From Saururus chinensis (taxonomy: Eukaryota > Streptophyta > Magnoliopsida > Piperales > Saururaceae), in NCBI GenBank assembly GCA_035235625.1, contig CP141146.1, forward strand, positions 12,084,501 to 12,148,500: 64,000 nucleotides of DNA, given 5' to 3'. Under the pieces are notes generated by a model, which did no database searches, had not been told where the DNA came from, and was given only the letters and a program-made list of their open reading frames with translations. A program made the translations under genes and the position numbers. The number at the start of each line of letters is the position of its first letter. The first letter of the stretch is position 1. Positions 45,315 to 55,182 of the stretch are shown piece by piece.

Positions 45315-48300
45315 CGTTAAGAGAGGGGTCCTCAAGTTAAATCACTGCATAGTATATGAAGGATGCACGACAAAAGAAAAAAAAACAATCAAAAAAATTC
45401 TCATACTTTTACTATCATAAAACTATTTATATATGACTGCATAACCCTTATTTTACTTTCACAAAACTTTCATAACAATTTTTCAAATTACCAATAGTCA
45501 TCCTGAACTGAAACATAATATATTTTATCTAATTACCAAAACTACCATTCCCTTTATATTCTTCCTCCTCCCTCCACCACAGCTACCGCCACTATTATCG
45601 CTTCCACTGCCACCCTTGTGCTTCGACCACTGTCACCTCTATCGCTGGAGCCTCCTCATCATGGCCAGATGCCTCCTTGCCACCGTTTTCTCCTCTTCTA
45701 GGCCAATAGGAGGTTGGCTAGGCAATGCTATTCCAGGTCAAGCAAGGCCAACCTTGGCTAGTTGCTAGAAATAGCACAATCATGAGAATTAATTAACATA
45801 ATTGTGTTATTTCATTATTTGTGTTTTTCTATGAAAAGAGAATATTAGTGATGGCATAGCTCGTGTTTGATGGTGGCGTGGCACTGGTTTGGTGATGCAA
45901 GTGGCAATATGCAACAAAGTTCTCACAAGGTAAAAAAAAATTGAAGTTTCAAGGAAACAACACATTCTTATTGTTTTAGTGGCGACAATGGCACTCCTGG
46001 TGGGTGGAGGTGGCACTCTGAGTTGTTGGCAGCACAACTCTAGTAAGGGTGGGGGCAACGATGGCAGAGCTCTCATGGAGGTGGCAACAGAAGGCAATGC
46101 TCCAGTTATCAGTGACATAGGTGGAACCATTGTATGCAACAACATAGGCTCCAAAGGAGTTCTGGAGGTGACAACGATATCCCAACAGTGACAACGAAAG
46201 TAGCGATCGAAGCCCCGAGGGGTAGCTGATAATGAGATTTTTTTTCTAAGAGAGGGCTTTTGAGTCTTTTGTCCAAATCTATGTCATTATTCACCTTTTT
46301 AATAAAAAAAAAATTTATTATGTGCATTGAATGTATTTTGTGTGTTTGTCTATGTAATTGCCCAAAAAAAATAAAAAGACCATTTTAGCCACATATTGTC
46401 CATAATACTCAGCCTTTCCATTACACGCTCATGCAGCATAAAATTAAAATGGTATTGCAATTGGTATAAATGGTTGTGAAAGTTTGTCATCTAAATAAAG
46501 ATTAACTAAATTAAACAAATTAATATTTATGTGGGCCCTAACACATGTTATTTATTGCTAGGTAAAAATGTTTGTGCAGTAACCAATATTTAGAAATTAG
46601 TAGTACTTTACAATTAGTAAGAAAATTTACTTAATTTTTCATCAAATTTTTTCCATCAATTTCTTCAATGATTATAATGAGACCCCGCATTGACTTAGGA
46701 TATTCTCATAACATAGGTTGCTCATAAATAATACTCACTTTATTTTATATTAATGGCTATATTTAAAAAATAAAAATTTTTATTAAATAGTAAAATCTAC
46801 ATATTAAAGAAGAAAAAATAAGCTTATGATACTCTTTTTTAAGTACCTAATCACTTAAATAAAATAAAATAAAATTATTAATACAAAATATTTTTTTTCA
46901 AATAGAACGATTAATTTAAGACAAAAAGAGTAACATTTGATTATTAAGTATAAGTTATTAATAGGGACATTGAATTCCGTTTTTAGTCCTTGAGAAAGTT
47001 CACCGTACGGTACCAATCCCTTCAGTTTGACTAGAATCCCTTCAGTTTGACTAGGTAGGTGATTTCTTAATAAGGCTTGTCTTGTCTTAGAATTTATGCC
47101 CTATTTCGAACTTTATACCCTTCCTTAGCAAGGTTCAATTAGTGACGTATGTGCATTTTGTGACGAACATCCCACCTCTGCACCATGTTCATTGGATCTG
47201 GCCTGGATCACCTGAAAAGGGAAGGACTTTTTAAAGAGGATATAAGTTGATCATGACATGAAGTGAATTTGATCAATTCCTTACTATATGGGGTGGACGA
47301 GATTTGTAATCTTCCTTGTTCCTATCATGGAGAATGATCAAAGATAATACATTTCAAAGAGGACAACGTAATGGAATGCACATAACACATTACTTGCTTT
47401 ATAGTTCCAAACTAAAATGTTGGACACGAGGGCTTCGGGGTTGGTGGGGGCGTGTGAGTATATGGGAATGTGGGGGTTAAGTTTCCCAATAAGTTCTTTA
47501 GGTCTCCGTCAGGACCAGCTCTTTGTCAGTTTCCTCCTCATCCTCTTTTCTAAAAAACAAATATTTAAATAATTATAATCGGCCTAGCACTTATGTGCAA
47601 GATCGTTGAAATATAAATTGTTGGATATCATGTTCACCATGACTGCCTAGTATACCTACGTGCTACAAATGGAGCAATAAATCAAAAGAGGAGATCGAGT
47701 CTAGTGAGGTTATTTCCTTAAGACAGATTCATCTTTTCCGCTCGTGCTTTTGGGGGGTGGGGGCCAGTTTCTTGGATATATTTTCGAGTTCTTCGTGAGG
47801 ACTAGTTCTTTCACTTTTTCTTCCTCCTCATCCTTTTCTTCTTTTTCAAAAATAAAAATATAATGAAATAATTATATTTGGACTAGCACTATTGTACAAA
47901 ATCGTTGAACTATAAATTGTTGGATATCTTGTTCATGCTGGTTGTATTATGAAACTTTTGTTGTATACCTACATGCTACAAATAGAGCAGTAAACCAAAA
48001 GAGGAGGCTATCTCCTTATGAAGGATTCGTCCTCCCCACCGGTGCCTTGGGACTAATGGACGTCTATCTCTCACAATGAAATGATATACTATTGCATAAG
48101 GAAGCACTCTAAAACTACTACCTTGGTGAAACGCAAGCCATGTTCTTTCTATCTAAACTGGAATTTCAAAATAGATTATGGAATTTCAATTCCGAACCTT
48201 GTGCATGCAGATGGCATGTATAAATAGACTCTATAAGGAAGCAAGTGCAAGCTACAAGGAGACAAGTGCACGCACCACGAAAAGACACCATGAAAAGAAA

Positions 48301-48340
48301 AGACCCACCAACTAGATTTATCTAAAACAAAAAGGTGTGA
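45315..48340. other. Z and W blocks, non-coding duplicate (copy 3)
   Basis: Parallels 7800-8063 plus 17649-20405 and 27060-30620, without the retrotransposon insertions. A Gly-rich ORF is open at 45988-46191. Contains the MITE 46734-46930 and an 18-bp tandem duplication at about 47025-47062 (cccttcagtttgactag twice). Confidence 0.6.
46734..46930. mobile_element. Stowaway-like MITE (W block copy 3)
   Basis: Ortholog of 28949-29137; starts CTCACTTTATTTTATATTAA and ends in AATTTAAGACAAAAAGAG. Confidence 0.45.
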
Positions 48341-48352
48341 CACCTATAATGT

Positions 48353-48590
48353 AATGTCCGAGAATTTTCAACACATTTTCTTAAAAATTTCTTACTTTTT
48401 TTGCATTCTAACAGCTGTAAATAGGGGAAACTAACGAAATACAAAACTTGTGAAAATAGTTTTATATATAATTTAAAATAATACACACATAAATTTTTCC
48501 CATTTATAGCCGTTATATTGCAAAAAGATTTTGTGAATTTTTAAGAAAATATATTAAAAATTCTCAGGTATTATAGTTGGTATCAAAGCC
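48353..48590 (+). repeat. Palindromic TRIM-like LTR followed by an initiator-Met primer site
   Basis: Bases 48353-48577 form a long inverted repeat: the left arm starts TGTAATGTCCGAGAATTTTC and the right arm, reverse-complemented, starts CTATAATACCTGAGAATTTT. Homology extends inward through 'cagctgtaaataggggaaa' versus 'cggctataaatgggaaaaa'. Immediately after comes TGGTATCAAAGCC (48578-48590), one base off the usual plant initiator-Met tRNA primer site. A ~225-bp LTR plus such a site fits a TRIM-type retrotransposon; the downstream LTR is not in the window. A plain fold-back MITE is the alternative. Confidence 0.55.
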
Positions 48591-49015
48591 TAGGCAATCT
48601 AACTACAAGTTCATAACAGTCGCAAGTCCAGAGTCATGGCGTGTAAGAGTAAGTGCGAGTTTGGTTCTAAAGGAATTTGGGTGAAGATTTTCCCCTGATT
48701 TTGTTTCTTTCTGCGTTTGGGCTGAGTTGAGCTGAAGTTTAGTATCTAAGAAGTGTTTATAAAGGTTAATTCCTATTTTTTGTGGCCGTTGAGAGAGCTA
48801 ATGGCTACTATTATTGAATTGGAAATACGTTGAGGTTATGTAGACTTCGTATGACACTAAGAGTAGATGGAAATACGTTTTATACTATTCAGAGTATTTA
48901 GTATCTAAGGAGTATTTTCCCTTGGATTTTTCAGACAACTCTTTTCTTGTCATAGGACTCTTCTTGAATCTCAAAGGTTCTAAGATTCCCAACCAACTCC
49001 TCAGTGTCAAAGGTG
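48591..49015. other. No recognisable feature
   Basis: AT-rich sequence downstream of the primer site; could be TRIM internal or leader sequence. No ORF of note. Confidence 0.4.
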
Positions 49016-49623
49016 TCAAATCTTCTTAGATTTATCAATGATAGACACCTTAATTTTTAATTTAGAGGACAAGGACCTTAATAACTTTTCGACAATAAGT
49101 AAATAAGGTATAAACTCTCCTAGTTGATCATATGTATTTACTATGTCTAAAAATTTATCATAGTATTCAGAAATTGTCTTTTCCTCACTCATTACCATGT
49201 TCCCAAACTCTAGGGTCAACATCTGTAGCCTAGACACCTTCACAACTTCAATTCCCTCATTATGTTTGACCAATATTTCTCATGTAACCTTTGCAGATAC
49301 ACAATTAGAGATAAACTTGTATTGTAATTTTCCTACTGCATTGAATAATGCACTAAGGGTTTTACTGTTTTGATTTGCAAGTTTAGTCTCATTCTCATCC
49401 CATTCACTTTCATCATTTAGAATAGAATTACCTTCTTCATATTTAGACATTGGAGGACTCCAGCCTTTAACAACCTTTCTCTAGGCATTCCCATAAAGTG
49501 CTTGTATAAATGCTCTCATACTATTTTCCAATATAAAAAATTCTAGTCATCAAACAAGGGAGGTCTATTCATTGGATTTCCTAAGTCCCCATATTCATTC
49601 ATTGAATTATTCAAACTAGCCAT
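49016..49623 (-). pseudogene. Copia-type gag (UBN2-like) relic
   Basis: From ATG 49623 the frame reads MASLNNSMNEYGDLG..RPPLFDD, a stop, then NFLYWK. After a 1-base shift come RAFIQALYGNA, KVVKGWSPPMSKYEEG, NESEWDENET-like residues, NSKTLSALFNAVGK and a stop. The last 85 codons are open from 49273 (RLQMLTLEFGNMVMSEEKTI, YYDKFLDIVNTY, LIVEKLLRSLSSKLK). The order FD..N/YW, W-x-PP, NSKAL-type and LLRSLP-type motifs is that of the Copia UBN2 gag domain. At least three stops and one frameshift. Pol is absent to the left. Confidence 0.85.
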
Positions 49624-49949
49624 TGATTTTAATCTAACAAAAATAACCCAAGCACCACAATTTAAGCACTTAAATAAAGGATAATTATAAGAGAAGAACC
49701 TAGCAATCTAGGGCATACAAATCAGCAAGTTTAATCAAGTATTTCTAAGAAAAAAATAAGTAAAGTTAAGCACAATTCAGAATTCAAACCCTAGTAGAAG
49801 AAATCTGCTACAAGAAATCAAACTATGGAAGTTTAAGCAAGATTATGAAGCACTAACATGCCAAATCAAATTAATTTCATGGAGCAAAATTAAATTATTA
49901 ATAATTAATCATCAGCTACTACTTATGAGTTTAATATTCATTTAGAAGA
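49624..49949. other. Leader region between the Copia gag and its LTR
   Basis: About 320 bp of AT-rich sequence. I could not find a convincing primer site, so the internal boundary of the LTR is approximate. Confidence 0.4.
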
Positions 49950-51165
49950 GTATAGCGGATCACTAGATTGTCCCTAGTCCTATTATTAATAGAGATAAAG
50001 ACTACGAGTTCTAGCCTCTTTACGCATAATTTTTATATGTATTGGAATCAAGTAAATATTCTCTCAAAACTCACTCACAATGTATCAATCATTCAAACCA
50101 TAAACATCAATCCACACATTAAACATACAAGAATTTTAATGTGGGAAACCCAAACTCAGGTAAAAAACCATGACAGTTCCACACCGGAACCCAATTAATG
50201 CACTGCTAATAAGCAAGACAATTTATATCGACACAAGAAAACTACTAACATTTGTTTTAACTCTAACATAAACTCATTTTATTTAGATCCTCACAATTTC
50301 CTTTCATTGTTGGCCTTCAAGTCTTCTCCTTCAAACACTTGAAACTTTTCTTCGTCCTTACTTTGTCTTCTTCTAGCCCTCAATAAGCTCATCTTATTGT
50401 ATTGACTTTTGCCTCCTTTGAAAATCTTCAATCTCCCATCGAAGATATACTGCAACTCATCTTTGAAATCTCTATGTGAAATCTCCTCTTCGTTTTGGAA
50501 AAGCTTCATGAATTCACCATTGATCTTCAACTCAAAGCTTCATATAAATACCTTTTGAAAATAATATGAAAAAGGTATAAACCATTTTTCTCTAATCTCC
50601 TATAGGTTTTCCTCCTTCAAATTTTATGATTTCTTAATACTTATATGGCTCTTTAAGTCGGTTTAGATCTTGGACTTGAATAAGGAGAAAAATTAAAATC
50701 GGAATGGCTTAATTAGGATAAATAGTCCTAGAAGTGATCGATCATTTCAAATAGTGATCGATCATTCATTGCTTATTTTGTGCACGATACATCAAGCGAG
50801 CGATCGATTAACAAAGGCAATCGATTGATAACTCTCAACTCCATTTAACACAAGGCAAAATCAGGTGTCGATTGATTGTTCTAATCAAATGTATGTCTAG
50901 CGATCGATCGTTTAGTTTATTTTTTACCATTTTGCCCATTTACCCTATAACCTTTTAAAACCTCTAAAATCACTTCTGAAACTTGTCCAAGTGATTTTAG
51001 TATGCGAATGTGATTTGAATCAGCTTCAAAAACCTTCAACATTTTTCAGTCTTCTATCTCTATCCAAAAGAACATGTTTGTTCCTATTATTCGAGTTTAT
51101 CAATTTCAAATCTGACTTGATAACAACAATATCTAATTAGATTTTAAGACTTAATACATACACAA
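49950..51165 (-). repeat. Copia-type LTR next to the gag relic
   Basis: Homologous to 1440-2640, 62740-63920 and (inverted) 57190-58480. Minus-strand features near 50100-50180 are the conserved 'GGTTTTTTACCTGAGTTTGG' and 'GGTTTCCCACATTAAAA' blocks. cgatcgatcg-type motifs lie at 50730-50915. Being upstream of the gag on the same strand, it is probably that element's 5' LTR. Confidence 0.6.
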
Positions 51166-51179
51166 GGTTTCTAGCAGTG

Positions 51180-53157
51180 TTTTAAACCTGGCCCGAACGG
51201 TTCAACTGGGTTTAATTGGGCTTAGTCAAAAATCCAGGCCGAGTCATCTGGGTTGCTGGGTAGCATTGACCTGGGCGGGTCAATTTAGCCCAGCCAATCA
51301 AACCGGTGATTCGGACGACCTGACCGGTCCAGGCTTTAGAAGAAAAAAAAAAGAAGGGAAAAGCAATAGGGGGTGGTCGTAGGTGGTGATGGTGCCGAGG
51401 GAAAATGGTGGTTCCGGTGCCGAGGAAGAGGGGAAGGAAAGGTTGGGTGCAGGCTTCCGGGGAGGAGAGGGAGGGGAAGTCGAGGCGCGCGGGGGGGGGG
51501 GAGGGGGAGGGGGGTGTTCTCTGAGGTTGGGGGCTCCGTCGGGCAACCATGGAGAAGACGAAGGAGAAGAGGGAAGAGGGGAAGGAAGAAGGTGGATGTC
51601 AGGTCGGAAACTCAAGGTCGGGCCGCCTAGGAAGAGCGTCCTCCCTGGGCAAGCCCGCGAGTGGCTCGACCTTGTACCCCAGCTCGACGACGCGGCCGAG
51701 GTGTTCCACCTCCTAGACCGCAACGGGGACAGGAAGATCTCCAAACAGGAGCTGGGTCTGGTCTTCTGCCGGCTCGGTTTGGGGCCACCCACTAAGGAGG
51801 AGCTGGGGCTGATCTTGGAGGAGGCGGACCAGGATAGGGATGGGTGCATCAGCCTGGAGGAGTTCGTAGAGCTGAGCTTGCGGCTCGGCCCGGTCCGGCG
51901 GGTGGCTCCGAGCTGAGGGAGGCCTTCGACTATTACGACGCGGATAGGGACGAGAAGATCTCCTCCGAGGAGCTGTTCGGATATTAAATGACATGGGTAA
52001 TATTGTACATTATCTATCTTTCATTAGTGTCGAAATTATTTGGTTTAATTAAGTTTTGTTGGGACTAATAAGTTATTAGAAGTTAATTTTGTCCTTATCG
52101 GTTGCACGCCCTAAATCAAAAGGCAACATGGTAGATACGCCCTTTAAATGTTTGACATATTAAAATAATTTATACATGTTCAAAAGTGAGTAAATTGAAA
52201 CATATATTTGAATTTACTTGTTAAAATATAAACCGACATATGCACAACCACATAGTTGAGGATACCTTCTCCTCCCCGCAACTCTCACCTCCTCAAAAAA
52301 TATTAATGTATACTAATTTCATACACGTAGACTCTCAATGTGCAACTTGACATCCTTTTAACGTGACAATTCATATAGATTTCCCCTATAGGGTCAGAAT
52401 TATATTACTGTCATAATAGATTGAAAAGCATACACTGTGAACAATCAATTCAAATACCGTTTCTTGTTTCATTCTAATAAGATACTTAACCATATCAGAA
52501 AACTCTGAATTAAATGTAACTCATCGATATTAAAGAGAACAATCAGTCACTAAACATATTTGTTGGCACTCAACAGAAGAACTCTACTAATTGTCCTACT
52601 CACTCTTCCAAGCAAACAAAATCAGAGACAGAGAGAACCCTCAACCTTCTGAGTGGGGCTCTCTGAAATTTGAGAACAAGGCCATGGCAATATAGATGGG
52701 TTCCGGGATGACGCAGCGGAGGGGAGACCAGAACGATGCAGTTTCAGCTTGTGCCAGTTGGGGATGGGAGGGACGGCGAAGGCGGATGGGAGCCTAGGAC
52801 GAAGGCGGCAAGTGGAGGGAGGTTGGGATGGCGTGGCCTGCGGCGAGAGCCCTTCTCCACTCCAGTTGCACTGGGCTGTGGGCATGGCAGGCGGCAAGCT
52901 GTCACAGACGGCCAGGGAGGACCTGAGGAGTCGGGGGAATTGTCTGGGAAGGAGGAGTTAGGACCGGAGATGGAAGGAAGAGGGTTTTTTTTATTTAAAA
53001 CCCGGGTGAACTGATCCGAGCCAGTCCGACGGGCCACAGGTTCACTCGGGCGGTTCCCTATGGACCGAACGGGTTTCAAAACCCAGAAAAATTGGACAGC
53101 TCAGCCCATAAAACGACCCGGACCCGGTTGTACCGTCGGATCCGGTTTTTAGAACAT
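51180..53157. mobile_element. TIR-type DNA element carrying gene fragments
   Basis: Left end AGTGTTTTAAACCTGGCCCG; right end, reverse-complemented, AATGTTCTAAAAACCGGATC. Both are followed by ~150 bp of proline/arginine-codon-like 'ggcccg', 'ccggtc', 'gggtc' words. The outer sequence on the left interrupts the Copia LTR homology. The ~2-kb interior is GC-rich and includes an EF-hand gene fragment (51596-51988) plus an unidentified GC-rich piece (about 52650-52980). No clear target duplication was found, so superfamily and exact ends are uncertain. Confidence 0.55.
51596..51988 (+). pseudogene. Calmodulin-like (CML) EF-hand protein fragment
   Basis: An ORF from ATG 51596 (MSGRKLKVGPPRKS) contains two EF-hand loops with canonical spacing: DRNGDRKISKQE and DQDRDGCISLEE. 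Near 51900 the frame changes; the shifted frame continues LREAFDYYDADRDEKISSEE, a third EF-hand, and then stops after ELFGY at about 51986. The fourth EF-hand of a normal CML is missing. The frameshift, truncation and position inside a repeat element argue for a captured fragment rather than a working calcium sensor. Confidence 0.75.
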
Positions 53158-54940
53158 TAGATTGAACCACACAACTCATGCTACATAGGGCACCTAATAT
53201 AGTACATGGAGAATTAGCCAAAAAAATAAAATAATACATAGAGGAGACACTAGCCTCTACGTACCGGAAGCATTTTCTATGTTCCCTAAAAAGCATGAGC
53301 TGAGCGTAAGGAACACTTGGGAATAGTCGATTTTGAAAATCAACGACGCATACGATAGCTCACAATAGTGCAAATAATACATGTGTTATCGTACGCTACC
53401 GCGTGTGCCGTCGATTTTTAAAATCGAAGGCTCCCGAGCATTCTTTATGCTCGACTCACTCTCTGCGTGGAGCATAAAAAATACTTCCCTACATACCCTG
53501 TAAGAGGTGAATACAGTATAACATAATACATAGATATTATATTTGCCTCTATGTGCTATGTTAGAGCTAGCATGATCAACCACGCACGTCGTAAAGCCCA
53601 TTCAAGCTAAATGAAGTCTGAAAGGAACTGGGATCTCTTTGGTTCCCAGATATTGCCTCCTCTTAAGGGAAATGATCACCGTAGAGAAAATGGACCCTCT
53701 ATTGTCACATGAAATCCATTTTTCCCGGTCCAAACAAAACCATGTGTAGAATTTCATTAGACAGATTCGGTGTAGGGTCATCAATAGCCTTCTTCTAAGT
53801 CATTGCACCCCTTTGGTAGGGACCGCGAATGGTAAGGGAGGCACACAAATAAATATTGGACGTTGAAGAGGGAGTTCTCTAATGTCAAGTCTTTTAAGAA
53901 TTGAAATAAGACTGATAAGGACGATATTTCGTATCTAATGTCCAATTAGTACCAACCAAAACATATTGTACCAGTTAATCCCAACACTAATGACGGATGA
54001 GAGAAATACAATAATACCCATGTTAAATTTAAAACCAAGATCGCTCATCATATACCTGCCTTAAAAGCCCGATGGCTAAAATCCCAACCTAGGTCCTTTT
54101 TCAAAAAATTCAAAAAATGTAAAGTTACTGTAAATTTAAAATCACGATAGCTCAGTATAAGATTCTAATTTTTCAAAAAATGTAAAGTTACTGTAACATT
54201 GTTTTATGGTTGAATTTCAATCAGCAATATAAATTTTCTAAAGAATTGCTTTTTTATTATGGTTTAGTTAAATTTTACTAGATTGAATCATAATTCTTTG
54301 TTGTAACTTTATGAAGAGTAACTTAATGAGGAAGAGGTAAATAGCTTGTAATTTACTTATTTCAATAATAAAAATATTGAAATAAAGAATAGTTGAACAA
54401 ATATGGCCCTCTATTGTACTCTATAATAAATTTATACTTTGGTTAGCTTTATTGATTATGTAGTAAACTTATTCTCTATGGAGTACATTTTTTGTATTTG
54501 AAACCATTTTTAGTATAAATTCATATTTAAAATATGTTTTTTTAGAAGTAATTGTACAGTACAATTATACTTTAGGTTTATAATTCAATTTTCAGAGTAT
54601 AATAGTACTTTATGTTTGAGATTGTTAAAATATAATTGTGAATATATGTTTGTGAGTTACTAAGATTTTATTTTTTACTTTATCGTATTTACAGAGTATA
54701 ATTATCCTTTAGGTTTATAATCTGACTTTTTATGCTTTAGGTTTGTGTTTTTACTTATTTTAGTGACATAAACATTAGCATGCTAAAATTTTACTTTATG
54801 GTTGTGATTTAGTTATTTCCACTGTGCAAATGTTTCATTTTAATACAATATATATTTGCATAGTATAAATTTACCATTGTTTGTGATTTATGTAAAGATA
54901 TTTGTAGAGTGTAATTATACTTTGGGATTCTACCACCAGA
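53158..54940. other. AT-rich stretch without a gene
   Basis: Contains the fold-back MITE at 53266-53488. The rest is AT-rich, with a local duplication of 'caaaaaatgtaaagttactgtaa' type sequence at about 54105-54200. No protein motif is seen. Confidence 0.5.
53257..53497. mobile_element. Fold-back Mutator-type MITE, best-preserved copy
   Basis: The element is 53266-53488 (223 bp). Terminal inverted repeats are GGAAGCATTTTCTATG and GGAAGTATTTTTTATG. Flanks CTACGTACC (53257-53265) and CTACATACC (53489-53497) match at 8 of 9 bases. The arms pair over most of the length (tcgattttgaaaatcaacga versus tcgattttaaaaatcgacgg), so the RNA or single strand would fold into a long hairpin. Confidence 0.75.
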
Positions 54941-54977
54941 TTCAGAGGTTGAAACATCCTTCCGTCACTGCATTCAG

Positions 54978-55182
54978 CATCAAGATGAGAAGTGGTGGAT
55001 ACCTGTACCTCATGTGCCTGGAGAGGGACTCTAGGAGGTCACAAAGCAGAATTTGCTCCACAAGTGTGAATGAGCCAACCAAATTCTCGGAGCCGCCATG
55101 GCTATCAATAGCAGTGCAGTAGTTGAGATGGAAATTCCTGATTCATACTTGGAAACATTCCTCATCCATCGGACTCGTCTAG
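54978..55182 (+). pseudogene. ROPGEF (PRONE domain) exon fragment
   Basis: One frame reads HQDEKWWIPVPHVPGEGL, a stop, KQNLLHKCE, a stop, ANQILGAAMAINSSAVVEME and IPDSYLETF. These are the ordered signatures of the PRONE catalytic domain of plant ROP guanine-nucleotide exchange factors: WWxPVPxVPxxGL, then ANQIxxAAMAINS, then EMEIPDSY. The sequence just before (..ctgcattcag) resembles an intron acceptor, so this looks like one genomic exon. Stops and loss of the rest of the gene make it a relic. No intact ROPGEF lies in the window. Confidence 0.72.

Noticed and set aside
51373..51630. Gly/Arg-rich ORFs beside the EF-hand fragment
   Set aside because: Low-complexity frames in a G-rich tract (including long G runs at about 51486-51512); no domain and several overlapping frames.
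51212..51849. Long minus-strand Pro/Ser-rich ORFs opposite the EF-hand fragment
   Set aside because: They are antisense shadows of a GC-rich coding fragment; the EF-hand loops read on the plus strand.
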